Shown here: positions 1-8,444 of the stretch, piece by piece
How the letters are laid out: every line of letters begins with the position of its first letter
Position numbering within the stretch: position 1 is the first letter of the stretch
Source: Exiguobacterium sp. s48
Lineage (GTDB): Bacteria; Bacillota; Bacilli; Exiguobacteriales; Exiguobacteriaceae
Reading direction: 5' to 3'
NCBI RefSeq assembly: GCF_018617395.1
Contig: NZ_JACSKC010000001.1
Span: 1,736,001 to 1,800,000 of the forward strand
DNA: 64,000 nt
Translations under genes and position numbers: made by a program
The notes under the pieces: model-generated
Database searches by the model: none
What the model saw: the letters and a program-made list of their open reading frames with translations, nothing else
What the model was told of the DNA's origin: nothing

Positions 1-1017
1 GTTCGTACGCCAATCACAGATGATCTCGATACACGGTATGGGTACGTCTACATGTTTTTACCGACTGAGATCATTCATGGAATCAGTCATCGCCTTCAGT
101 TGCGATTTCTCTACATCACGGCTATCGCACTCGTGACGACGATCTTGACTTTCATTCTTCTAAGTCGACTCATTTCAAAACCGATTGAGTCATTAAGACG
201 AGCGACGGAGAACGTTCTCACAAACCCGGACGATTTACAGTTACCGACGAATCGAGTTGATGAAATCGGAGAATTGGCACGTTCAATCGAATCGATGTCT
301 CTTGAATTATCTCGGCTACGACGCGAGCGGCATCAGTTTCTATCCGATCTCTCACATGAAATCAAGACCCCTCTCACTTATTTGAGAGGGTATGCCGAAA
401 TCGCTTCGAAAGACAGCACTCCAGAATCACTTCGGCAACAGTCGATTCAAACGATTTTAGATGAGAGCCGCTCGCTCACAGAACTCGTCGAAAATGCATT
501 TCAATTGGCACAGCTCGATGAAAACACGTTCTTGTTACATCGAGAAGAAGTATCTGTCACGACGTTTTGTGCGGATTTACGACGAATGCTCGATACGATG
601 TTTCGGATGACGACGATTCGCTTCGATACTCTGCCAAATGTCGGACGACCAGATGTTTCGCTCACATTAGACCGTCATCGAATGCTCCAAGTCTTCCGCT
701 CCATCGCCCATAATGCGATTGAACATAGTGAGGCTTCACATGTCTCCCTTCGTTCGAACGTCACGGACACTCACCTGATCCTGACCATTACAGACAATGG
801 GAAAGGCATTCCTGAAGAAGATTTACCGCACATTTTTGACCGTCTATATCGTGTGGAAAAATCACGGTCCCGTCAGACCGGTGGCAGTGGACTCGGACTC
901 GCGATTGCTGATCAAATCGTCGTGCGCCACGGTGGGACGTTGACGGTATCTTCGGATACATCAGGTACTTCGTTCACCGTCACACTTCCGCTCGACAAAA
1001 AGACGCCTTCCCTTTAA
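1..1017 (+). CDS. Sensor histidine kinase, 5' end outside window
   Basis: The frame is open from base 1, so this is the C-terminal part of a larger membrane kinase. Visible in order: a hydrophobic helix around codons 38-56, a HAMP segment (SKPIESLRRATENV), a HisKA dimerisation box with the phosphoacceptor His in LSHEIKTPLTYLRGY, and a HATPase_c domain with N box (HNAIEHS), DNGKGIP and GSGLGLAI. Membrane kinases of this class signal to an OmpR-family regulator; none is visible here, so the partner is expected just upstream. The gene runs convergently into a copper-handling lipoprotein gene and shares a terminator with it. A metal-sensing role is suggested by that neighbourhood only; it is not shown by the sequence. 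Confidence 0.9.
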   Translation, partial: VRTPITDDLDTRYGYVYMFLPTEIIHGISHRLQLRFLYITAIALVTTILTFILLSRLISKPIESLRRATENVLTNPDDLQLPTNRVDEIGELARSIESMSLELSRLRRERHQFLSDLSHEIKTPLTYLRGYAEIASKDSTPESLRQQSIQTILDESRSLTELVENAFQLAQLDENTFLLHREEVSVTTFCADLRRMLDTMFRMTTIRFDTLPNVGRPDVSLTLDRHRMLQVFRSIAHNAIEHSEASHVSLRSNVTDTHLILTITDNGKGIPEEDLPHIFDRLYRVEKSRSRQTGGSGLGLAIADQIVVRHGGTLTVSSDTSGTSFTVTLPLDKKTPSL

Positions 1018-1034
1018 TGGAAAGGCGTCTTTAC
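1000..1034. terminator. Bidirectional intrinsic terminator
   Basis: Arms AGACGCCTT and AAGGCGTCT flank a short loop containing the kinase stop codon. A-rich sequence on the left and T-rich sequence on the right suit termination from both convergent genes. Confidence 0.75.
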
Positions 1035-1979
1035 TTAGTCGAGCTCCCCTGCGTCAAGACGTGTCTGCCACTCTCCGTCCGTGAACTCATATACACTGTT
1101 ATCCGATGTGACAAGCAACATGTGCTCCTCTTTGATGGCCAATTCGATTGGCACAGCGTCCACTTGAAGCTCTGGAAGGTTGAACGTCTCTGTCGACTCA
1201 TCGTCTAAGTTGAAACGAACCCCTTCGAATGAACCATCTGTCTGTCGAATGTAGGCCAACTGCCCATCGTCCTCCCCGACCGTGACGACTTGTTCCGACT
1301 CGATGAGTGGCTCGAAGGAGTCTCCGGCATCGTTCGAAACGAGGATGCCGGACGGTCCATACAAGAAGACGCGCTCCGCATCCGTCGCATCGGCGACGAT
1401 GCCTGCCACTTGTACTCCCTCGATTCCGTTCACTTGCATCGGTTCAAATGATTTCCCACCATCGATTGAACGATAAAATCCCGGCTCTAGCTCCGAGGTC
1501 GCTTCTTCCAAATAAACGTAGAGTGTACCCGTGGCATAACCGGCTCTCATATAGTGGAAATCTGCCTCGCCTTCTAGCGACCGACTCTCGAGTACTGTCC
1601 CATGATTTTTTCCATGCATAACCCCAAGTGGATTTTTGAAATCTGTCCGACGATCGGGGTGACCGCTCGCATAAAATCCATCCTCGACGACTTCAAACCC
1701 CATATAGTCGTGACGATTCGTCGGAAGTGTATACCAACCGTCTTCTCGATATTCTATCAACCCGTCATGCGTCGCGATGACAGGACGTTCGTCGTCTTGC
1801 CAAAATCCAGCCCCGTGGATATGAGAAACCGTTTCATCGGATCCCACACGCTGCCACTCGTCTTTTGTAGGGGGCGTCACGTTCTCGGATTGACTAGTGT
1901 CCGACGGTACTTCTTCCGTTCCACAAGCCGTTAAAAGCAGTGGAGTCAGGAATAGTGATAGCATCAACATTCGTTTCAT
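1035..1979 (-). CDS. Lipoprotein with BNR/beta-propeller-like repeats (F510_1955 type)
   Basis: A 314-residue protein with a lipoprotein signal peptide (lipobox LTAC, Cys19), so it should be anchored outside the membrane. The mature part holds HIHGAGF near the start and BNR-like repeats such as YRSIDGGKSFEPM and VSNDAGDSFEPL, typical of sialidase/sortilin-type beta-propellers. Proteins of this type are annotated as F510_1955 family glycosylhydrolases and often sit next to copper resistance genes; no enzyme activity can be inferred here. It starts 58 bp after copB on the same strand, so the two probably form an operon, which supports a periplasm-side metal-handling role. Start codon has a GGAGGGA ribosome site. 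Confidence 0.75.
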   Translation of the reverse strand: MKRMLMLSLFLTPLLLTACGTEEVPSDTSQSENVTPPTKDEWQRVGSDETVSHIHGAGFWQDDERPVIATHDGLIEYREDGWYTLPTNRHDYMGFEVVEDGFYASGHPDRRTDFKNPLGVMHGKNHGTVLESRSLEGEADFHYMRAGYATGTLYVYLEEATSELEPGFYRSIDGGKSFEPMQVNGIEGVQVAGIVADATDAERVFLYGPSGILVSNDAGDSFEPLIESEQVVTVGEDDGQLAYIRQTDGSFEGVRFNLDDESTETFNLPELQVDAVPIELAIKEEHMLLVTSDNSVYEFTDGEWQTRLDAGELD

Positions 1980-2037
1980 CTAAATCCCTCCATCTATAGC
2001 ATCCCATCTAGCATACGTGCTAAAGATGAAAAACTTG

Positions 2038-4044
2038 TTAAATCTTCAAAAGTCGAGCGTTGATGGCGACAATAACTGTGCTTAAACTCATCAAGACGGC
2101 ACCGATGGCCGGGGACAAGATGATGCCAATCGGAGCCAACACACCTGCAGCGAGCGGGATGGCGACGATGTTATACCCTGCGGCCCACCACAAGTTTTGA
2201 ATCATCTTTCGATATGTGTTCTGTGAAAGCTCTAAAATCGATAGCACATCTTTCGGATTGCTACGGACGAGGACGATGTCAGCCGTCTCAACAGCAACGT
2301 CCGTCCCGCTGCCGATGGCAATACCGACATCCGCTTGCGCTAGTGCCGGAGCATCATTGATTCCATCCCCGACCATCGCTACTTTGCTGCCATCTTTCTG
2401 GACGTCTTTTACCTGGTTCGCCTTGTCGTCTGGTAATACTTCGGCATACACGTCATCGATGCCGAGCTGACCCGCGACCCAATGTGCGACCTTCTCATTG
2501 TCCCCCGTCAACATGATGGAACGGACTCCTTTTTCACGAAGTGCCTCGACGGTCTCTTTCGCCTCTTCCCGCACTAAATCGGCCATTGCAATCATACCAA
2601 CCCATTCCCCGTCCTTTAAGACAAAGACGACGGTCTTTCCTTCTCCCGAGAGTCGTGCGAACGTCTCTTCATCGATCTGAATGTGTTGATCACGGATATG
2701 ACGTGGACTGACGACTTGAACATGCGCTCCTTCAACCGTCCCTTCTAACCCGACACCCGCCATCGAACCGAAGTTGTCGACAGTCTCCAGTTTCAATTCT
2801 CGTTTCTCGGCTTCTCTTAAAATTCCTTGCGCGAGCGGATGTTGCGACTCCCGTTCGACAGCTCCAGCTAATCGCAATACATCTTCTTCTGTGAAAGATG
2901 AGCTCGCTTGTACGTCCGTGACACCGAAGTTTCCTTCCGTCAACGTACCCGTCTTATCAAAGATGACGGCATCGAGGCGACGCGCTTCTTCAAATTGAGT
3001 CCGATTACGGATAAGGAGACCTTGTTTCGCCGATAACGCTGTCGAAACGGCAACAACGAGCGGTGTCGCTAGTCCGAGTGCGTGCGGACATGAGATGACC
3101 ATGACCGTCACCATCCGTTCGACTGAGGTTCCGACCGAATAGCCAAGCATGAACCAGATAGTAAATGTGATGACGCCTGCTGCAAGCGCGATATAGAACA
3201 AATATTTCGCCGCACGGTTTGCTAAGTTTTGAGCCCGTGATTTCGATTTTTGAGCCTCGCTCACCAATTCGATGACTTTTGACAAGTACGTGCTTTCTCC
3301 CGTACCAATCGTTTCAATCGTCAAACTACCTTCTTGGTTGATTGAACCCGCAATGACATCTTCACCTTCTGTCTTTTCGACCGGGACCGATTCACCGGTC
3401 AACATCGACTCGTCGATCGTCGTTCGTCCTTTGATGATTTTCCCGTCTACCGGGACCTGTTCTCCTGGTTTGACTAGAATCCGGTCTCCTTCTTTTAGTT
3501 CAGAGATCGGGACGTCTTCCGTTTCTTCCCCATTGATGCGATGTGCCTCGTTCGGTAACAGTTGAACGAGTTGCTCCAACGCATTTGACGCCCCCCTCAC
3601 AGAACGCATCTCAATCCAGTGACCGAGTAGCATGATCACAATCAATGAAGCAAGTTCCCAAAAGAAGTCATGTCCACTTCCATATCCAAAAATAACAGCT
3701 GCGCTATAAAAGTAAGCGACACTGATTGCTAAGCCGATCAGCATCATCATGCCTGGGCTACGATCCCGTAGCTCCTCTACACTCCCTTTTAAGAACGGCC
3801 ATCCTCCGTATACATACACAATCGTCGCCAATACAAATAAGATAGTCTTTTCAAGCGGAAAATTGAGTTCAAACTGTAGCCATTCTTGAATCATGTCCGA
3901 CAACAATAAAATCGGAATCGTCAGACCAATCGATACGAAAAAGCGTCGTTTGAAATCGTCAATCATATGTTCGTGTCCGCCATGATGAGAATCGTGACTC
4001 TCCTCATGATGTTCATGGTGTTGATTGTGTTCGTGTTCCATCAT
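2038..4044 (-). CDS. copB: CopB-type copper-transporting P-type ATPase
   Basis: A 668-residue P1B ATPase. It has a His-rich cytoplasmic N-terminus (11 His in the first 26 residues) instead of CxxC metal-binding domains, TGES at 217-220, the metal-binding membrane motif CPH at 319-321 and the phosphorylation motif DKTGT at 363-367, followed by GDGINDAPALAQAD. The CPH motif places it in the CopB (P1B-3) class, which exports Cu(II) or Cu(I); classical CopA has CPC. The gene diverges from a multicopper oxidase gene across a region with a CsoR-like operator, and is followed by a propeller lipoprotein. An AAAGGAG ribosome site lies 7 nt before the chosen start. Confidence 0.92.
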   Translation of the reverse strand: MMEHEHNQHHEHHEESHDSHHGGHEHMIDDFKRRFFVSIGLTIPILLLSDMIQEWLQFELNFPLEKTILFVLATIVYVYGGWPFLKGSVEELRDRSPGMMMLIGLAISVAYFYSAAVIFGYGSGHDFFWELASLIVIMLLGHWIEMRSVRGASNALEQLVQLLPNEAHRINGEETEDVPISELKEGDRILVKPGEQVPVDGKIIKGRTTIDESMLTGESVPVEKTEGEDVIAGSINQEGSLTIETIGTGESTYLSKVIELVSEAQKSKSRAQNLANRAAKYLFYIALAAGVITFTIWFMLGYSVGTSVERMVTVMVISCPHALGLATPLVVAVSTALSAKQGLLIRNRTQFEEARRLDAVIFDKTGTLTEGNFGVTDVQASSSFTEEDVLRLAGAVERESQHPLAQGILREAEKRELKLETVDNFGSMAGVGLEGTVEGAHVQVVSPRHIRDQHIQIDEETFARLSGEGKTVVFVLKDGEWVGMIAMADLVREEAKETVEALREKGVRSIMLTGDNEKVAHWVAGQLGIDDVYAEVLPDDKANQVKDVQKDGSKVAMVGDGINDAPALAQADVGIAIGSGTDVAVETADIVLVRSNPKDVLSILELSQNTYRKMIQNLWWAAGYNIVAIPLAAGVLAPIGIILSPAIGAVLMSLSTVIVAINARLLKI

Positions 4045-4069
4045 CTATCCTCTCCTTTACACATATTTC

Positions 4070-4086
4070 ATACCCCTATGCGGTAT
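4070..4086. promoter_or_regulatory. Candidate CsoR-type copper operator
   Basis: The inverted repeat ATACC-N7-GGTAT lies between the divergent copB and multicopper oxidase genes. Its form resembles the known CsoR operators of Bacilli (TACCC/GGGTA-type dyads with an AT core). No csoR gene is in the window, so the regulator assignment is inferred from context. Confidence 0.5.
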
Positions 4087-4174
4087 ATAAATAAACGGAT
4101 TCGGACTTTCATGTTTCTTTCACAATTAGGTGGTACAACAGAGTGAGGACTGAACAATGAAGGAGTGTTATCAG

Positions 4175-5686
4175 ATGAAATCAAAAGGAATGTGGTTTCT
4201 GTTGACGGGGATTTTAATTGGGGGCATCCTCGTTTTACTAGCCGTTCTCTTCAACGGGACATGGAACCATAACAACAATATGAATCAAGATCATATGATG
4301 GGCAATGATTCGTCAACCGGGCAAATGGGTGACCACATGATGGGCAATGGCGGACCGACGGGACACGGTGCGACCCAAAATCTCCAAGCATCGGATGAAC
4401 CGACACAGCCACTTCCGATTCCGACTGCCTTACAGCCAGATCGTGTCACGGGAGACACGGTCTACTATACGGTGGAAGCAACTAAAGGCACGTCACGATT
4501 TTTCAAAGACGGCAAAAAATCGGAAACGTTCGGCTATAATGGAAACTTGCTCGGACCGATGCTCGAGTTACCGAAAGGAAAAACAGTCGTGATTGATACC
4601 ATCAATCGATTGGATGAACCGACAACGTTCCACTGGCACGGACTCGTTATCCCTGCCGACATGGACGGGGGACCTCATCAAGCTGTAGCTGCGGGTAAAC
4701 ATGCACAAGTTCGACTCGACATCGACCAAGAACCTAGTACGCTTTGGTTTCACCCCCATCCGATGGGATTGACAGCTGAACAAGTTTACAAAGGGCTCGC
4801 CGGCCTTCTTTATGTGACCGACGATGCACAGAGTGGTCTCCCGAATGACTATGGTGTCGATGACATCCCGCTAATCGTACAGGATCGGCTCTTCACTGAT
4901 AACGGTGAGCTTGATTACGATGCCCACATGAACGTCGATGGGACGACAGGGGATACGATTCTTGCGAACGGTGTCATCAACACCACGTTCGATGTTCAAA
5001 CCGAGACGTTACGAGTGCGACTAGTCAACGGTTCGAACGCACGTAATTTCGACTTCACGCTATCGAACGGAGAGAATTTGATTCAAATTGCAGGAGACGG
5101 TGGTCTGTTGGAAAAACCAGTTCCCTTGAAGACCATTTCGTTGACACCGGGCGAACGGGCAGAGGTGCTGATTGATTTTTCACAAGTAGAAGATGACGTA
5201 TCCTTAGAAGCGGACGGGGTGACGTTCACCACGTTTCGTGTTGGTGAACTCGATAAGACGTCCATCGATATTCCGACAACTAAAACGAGAGAGCGTTCGA
5301 CAGATGAGAAGGCAGATCGCCGGCTCACGCTGTTTGGAATGGGAAATATGGTATCAATCAATGGAAAAACGTTTGACCCAGAGCGTATCGATATCGAAGC
5401 GAAACGCGGAGACACTGAGGTATGGGAGATTGAAAATAAGCCGGATATGATGGGTGGGATGACACATCCTTTCCACATCCACGGCGTCCAGTTCCGAGTC
5501 ATCAGTCGAGACGGCAGCCCGCCAGCCGATCAGGAGAAAGGGTGGAAAGACACGGTCGCTGTGGCTCCTGATGAACAGGTGAAAATCGAACTGACCTTCA
5601 CCAAAACGGGAACGTTCATGTATCATTGCCACATCCTCGAACATGAAGAAAACGGGATGATGGGACAATTAAAAGTGACTGAATAA
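4175..5686 (+). CDS. Membrane-anchored multicopper oxidase
   Basis: 503 residues from the ATG at 4175, chosen over an in-frame ATG at 4157 because an AAGGAG site lies 9 nt upstream of it. An N-terminal membrane helix (about 7-27) is followed by a Met/His-rich linker in which DHMMGN occurs twice. The cupredoxin domains carry all four copper-ligand motifs: HWH 153-155, HPH 193-195, HPFHIH 431-436 and HCH 484-486, with His490 and an axial Met near 495, so the enzyme looks intact. CueO/CotA-family oxidases couple oxidation of Cu(I) or phenolics to reduction of O2 to water. With copB alongside, Cu(I) detoxification at the outer face of the membrane is the likely role; laccase activity is an alternative. 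Confidence 0.9.
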   Translation: MKSKGMWFLLTGILIGGILVLLAVLFNGTWNHNNNMNQDHMMGNDSSTGQMGDHMMGNGGPTGHGATQNLQASDEPTQPLPIPTALQPDRVTGDTVYYTVEATKGTSRFFKDGKKSETFGYNGNLLGPMLELPKGKTVVIDTINRLDEPTTFHWHGLVIPADMDGGPHQAVAAGKHAQVRLDIDQEPSTLWFHPHPMGLTAEQVYKGLAGLLYVTDDAQSGLPNDYGVDDIPLIVQDRLFTDNGELDYDAHMNVDGTTGDTILANGVINTTFDVQTETLRVRLVNGSNARNFDFTLSNGENLIQIAGDGGLLEKPVPLKTISLTPGERAEVLIDFSQVEDDVSLEADGVTFTTFRVGELDKTSIDIPTTKTRERSTDEKADRRLTLFGMGNMVSINGKTFDPERIDIEAKRGDTEVWEIENKPDMMGGMTHPFHIHGVQFRVISRDGSPPADQEKGWKDTVAVAPDEQVKIELTFTKTGTFMYHCHILEHEENGMMGQLKVTE

Positions 5687-5690
5687 CTCA

Positions 5691-5722
5691 CGCCTCTCCG
5701 TTCACGTAACGGAGAGGTGTTT
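5691..5722 (+). terminator. Intrinsic terminator after multicopper oxidase
   Basis: Ten-bp arms CCTCTCCGTT / AACGGAGAGG close a 4-nt loop and are followed by TGTTTT. Confidence 0.85.
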
Positions 5723-5843
5723 TAAATGTCCGTCCCAATTTCACTACGTTTCTGCTAGGACTATTGCCTGTATAGGGATTCCTTCTCGAATGTCGTATAC
5801 TTGTTGTGAATGAATGTACAAATGTTCGCGAGGAGGTAGATCT

Positions 5844-6989
5844 ATGCGCCGATTTCGTAGGGTTAGGCAAAAACGCTCCGCTCGTCAAAAACAGCAACGT
5901 CATACGTTCTCCATCACTTCTATCGTGGAAGAAGTGCAGGATGCGATGTGTTATATCGATTTCTCAAGGTGCCGCCTGTATACGAATGATTCTCTTCGTC
6001 AATGGTACCCTTCTATGACGACACAGTCTTTTGACACATTGGACACATTGACTCGTCATGTATATACCACGTTGGAACGGCATGGGGCGGATTCCGCACA
6101 AGTCATGCACCTGATTCAGGAATTGCTCGAATGTGCGACCGAAATGGATCCAAGGATGGCCTCACGTCGTCTTCGTTTTGATGACAAAACGCTACATTTG
6201 ATTTTCAACTTTACGCGGACACCACGTGGCGTTTTCGTCATGTGGCGCGACCAAACGGAAGCCGTCCGCTTTGAAGAGCGTAAAGACAGTTTTCTTGCCG
6301 AACTGTCTCATGATTTCCGCACGCCATTGACTGCCATCCACGGCTATACGGAGTTACTTATGAGACGTCATCAAGGTGCGGAAAAGTCGTATCAGATGCT
6401 ACAACAAGTCAAACAAGAATCGGAACGTCTGGAGCGGCTCGTTGATAATTTCCTCGACTATCAAAAAGAACGCTACACGGCTGATCAACTGAACGTGACG
6501 ACGTTCGCACTCCCTCCTCTTCTAGAGGATGTCATGTCGAGCTATCAGACGACCTCCCCGCTTCATACAGTGACGTTTGAAGCGAACGATGTCTTGATTC
6601 AAGCAGATGAAGAAAAGTTACGGCAATTGCTCCATAACCTGATTAGCAATGCGATCAAGTATTCTCCCGAAGGTGGGGAGGTTCATGCCCAGGTTGAGGA
6701 ATGCGACGGGACAGTGATCTTGTCCGTATCTGACACCGGCATCGGCATTCCGGAAGATGCCCTTCCCTACGTATTTGATGAATACTATCGTGTCGAATCG
6801 GCTGCCCACCAATCGATTAAAGGAACCGGTCTCGGGCTACGAATCTGCAAACGCATCGCCGAAGCCCACGGTTGGGGCATCCATGCAGATTCGGTATATG
6901 GAGAAGGGACGACTTTCACGATCGAGCTTCATACCAGACAGAGTTGTCCATTGCTTCCATCCCCTAAACACTCGCTTTCGTTCGACTGA
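5844..6989 (+). CDS. Soluble histidine kinase, orphan
   Basis: 381 residues from ATG 5844, which has a perfect AGGAGGT site 6 nt upstream (an in-frame ATG at 5814 lacks one). The N-terminus is very basic and there is no membrane helix, so the kinase should be cytoplasmic. Residues up to about 145 are a divergent sensory region that I cannot assign; then come HisKA (LSHDFRTPLTAIHGY) and HATPase_c with SNAIKYSPEGG, DTGIGIP and GTGLGLRI. No response regulator flanks it, and the downstream neighbour is a 47-residue membrane protein then a diguanylate cyclase. Its stimulus and partner are unknown. Confidence 0.88.
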   Translation: MRRFRRVRQKRSARQKQQRHTFSITSIVEEVQDAMCYIDFSRCRLYTNDSLRQWYPSMTTQSFDTLDTLTRHVYTTLERHGADSAQVMHLIQELLECATEMDPRMASRRLRFDDKTLHLIFNFTRTPRGVFVMWRDQTEAVRFEERKDSFLAELSHDFRTPLTAIHGYTELLMRRHQGAEKSYQMLQQVKQESERLERLVDNFLDYQKERYTADQLNVTTFALPPLLEDVMSSYQTTSPLHTVTFEANDVLIQADEEKLRQLLHNLISNAIKYSPEGGEVHAQVEECDGTVILSVSDTGIGIPEDALPYVFDEYYRVESAAHQSIKGTGLGLRICKRIAEAHGWGIHADSVYGEGTTFTIELHTRQSCPLLPSPKHSLSFD

Positions 6990-7011
6990 TTTGATCGGTC
7001 GAACGTTTTTG
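6979..7011 (+). terminator. Intrinsic terminator overlapping kinase stop
   Basis: CGTTCGAC / GTCGAACG arms enclose the TGA stop codon of the upstream kinase and are followed by GTTTTTG. Confidence 0.75.
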
Positions 7012-7084
7012 TCTTACCTCAATTTGAGAATGAAGCTTCTACCTTTTGGGAATAAAGAAATGACGAAGAGAGGAGGCAATGAAG

Positions 7085-7228
7085 ATGAAACAACGAGGAC
7101 ATTTATCGATTCCAGTCGCGGTCGTATTCGCCGTCGTCTTTGGTCTGACTCTCGACAATTGGTGGCTCGGAATCGGGATTGGCATCGCCATGTTTTTCGC
7201 ATTTCGAGGAACGAAGAAAAAAGCGTGA
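7085..7228 (+). CDS. Small membrane protein, 47 residues
   Basis: ATG 7085 is preceded by AGGAGG with 8 nt spacing; an in-frame ATG at 7079 is too close to it. The product is a basic N-terminus, one or two hydrophobic segments rich in Gly, Val and Phe (residues 9-22 and 27-40), and a basic tail RGTKKKA. It sits between two transcription units, after a terminator, and is followed by the diguanylate cyclase gene about 90 bp later. Short proteins with this composition are common hypothetical membrane proteins of Bacilli. Function unknown. Confidence 0.6.
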   Translation: MKQRGHLSIPVAVVFAVVFGLTLDNWWLGIGIGIAMFFAFRGTKKKA

Positions 7229-7269
7229 AGAAATGACGAAAATTTACACACCTTCAGATTGACAATTAT

Positions 7270-7297
7270 TTGAAGACTGCTACCGTTAATGTATAGT
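7270..7297 (+). promoter_or_regulatory. Possible promoter for the diguanylate cyclase
   Basis: TTGAAG and TATAGT separated by 16 bp, ending about 22 bp before the start codon. A better -35 hexamer (TTGACA, 7259-7264) is close by but has no well-spaced -10, so the exact promoter is uncertain. Confidence 0.35.
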
Positions 7298-7319
7298 CCA
7301 TAAAAAAGGTCGTGAAGGA

Positions 7320-8405
7320 ATGACGCTCACCGTTTTATTGCTTAATGCTTGTGTCGCATTCACCGGGTTTTATATCATCTCGAAGATTTATCATTCTTCA
7401 CTGTTTAACTCATACCGTCTTCGTAGTTTCGTGATCGGACTACTCGCCGGTGCGCTCGGTCTGTTTTTGATGTATAACGCTGTGGAAGTCAACGATACGG
7501 TCCGTGTCGATTTACGTCACTTACCGCTCGTGTTGCTCGCGTTTTATGGAGCCCGTTTCCCTTTATTCATCGCAACACTCTTCATTGCGAGCACACGATT
7601 CTTGTTCGGAATGACCGAACAAGCCGCGATTGCGTTTGTCGCGACGTTTATCGTCAGTATCGGGATGCTCTGGATTCATCGGTTGCTTCGGGAGCGACTT
7701 TTCATCCAAAGCATCTTCTTGAACGTATGGGCGCTCTTCATCATCTCGATTGCCGTCTACATCAATATGGGTTGGAGCACGGCGTATGTGTCCCTCGTCT
7801 TGACCATTTGGATGATTGGGATGCTTGTCGGTCTGCTCTCGAGCATCCTCACCATCGATCTTGAACAGACGACCCGTCGTGCCATCGAGTACAAGCAGTC
7901 GTCTGAACGGGACCATTTGACGGGTCTATACAATCGGCGTGTATGGGATCGATATACGGCATCCGTCGGGCAAGAGAATCGGACGTATAATGTGCTCGCG
8001 CTCGATATCGATCATTTTAAACATGTGAACGATACATATGGGCACGGAAACGGTGATCTCGTCTTACAACAGTTTGCCAACATCCTTAAGGTGGAAACAC
8101 GTGCCCACGACACGGTCGCTCGGATTGGTGGGGAAGAGTTCGTCATTTTAATGTACGATTTGACGCCTGAAAAAGTGGATAAAGTAGCTAACCGGATTCG
8201 GGAACGGATTGCCGCTGAAACGTTCCATTTGAATGACTTCCCACCGATTCACATCACGACGTCCGTCGGGGTCGCGCACGGCACCTCGCTTCCTATCAAA
8301 CGAATGGTCGACCTCGCCGATTCGGCGCTCTATCAAGCAAAAAACGAAGGACGCAATCAAGTTGTCGTCTCGACATCTGACACACCTCAACCAATCATGA
8401 CATGA
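7320..8405 (+). CDS. Membrane diguanylate cyclase (5TM-LYT sensor plus GGDEF)
   Basis: 361 residues. Residues 1-180 form about six hydrophobic helices resembling the 5TMR-LYT sensor module; residues 195-355 are a GGDEF domain with DHLTGLYNRR, DIDHFKHVNDTYGH and the active-site loop GGEEF at 270-274. RAHD at 261-264 sits five residues before GGEEF, the position of the inhibitory I-site (RxxD), so the enzyme should make c-di-GMP from two GTP and be feedback-inhibited. No phosphodiesterase domain is fused. It is the only intact c-di-GMP synthase in the window; the EAL-HDOD protein at 33.2-34.4 kb looks non-catalytic. Targets may include motility. Confidence 0.9.
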   Translation: MTLTVLLLNACVAFTGFYIISKIYHSSLFNSYRLRSFVIGLLAGALGLFLMYNAVEVNDTVRVDLRHLPLVLLAFYGARFPLFIATLFIASTRFLFGMTEQAAIAFVATFIVSIGMLWIHRLLRERLFIQSIFLNVWALFIISIAVYINMGWSTAYVSLVLTIWMIGMLVGLLSSILTIDLEQTTRRAIEYKQSSERDHLTGLYNRRVWDRYTASVGQENRTYNVLALDIDHFKHVNDTYGHGNGDLVLQQFANILKVETRAHDTVARIGGEEFVILMYDLTPEKVDKVANRIRERIAAETFHLNDFPPIHITTSVGVAHGTSLPIKRMVDLADSALYQAKNEGRNQVVVSTSDTPQPIMT

Positions 8406-8441
8406 ACAAACCCTGCTCCTTCTCGGAAGCGGGGTTTGTTC
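8404..8441. terminator. Bidirectional intrinsic terminator
   Basis: GAACAAACCC and GGGGTTTGTTC arms close a GC-rich stem between the cyclase gene and the convergent ugp operon. Confidence 0.8.
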
Positions 8442-8444
8442 TAC

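Noticed and set aside
6757-7236. 159-codon frame overlapping the soluble kinase 3' end and the small protein
   Set aside because: It crosses the kinase terminator and has Arg/Ser-rich composition typical of a shadow frame. The 47-codon frame with AGGAGG is better supported.
7259-7292. TTGACA-based promoter for the diguanylate cyclase
   Set aside because: No -10 hexamer lies at a 16-18 bp spacing; the TTGAAG/TATAGT pair fits better.
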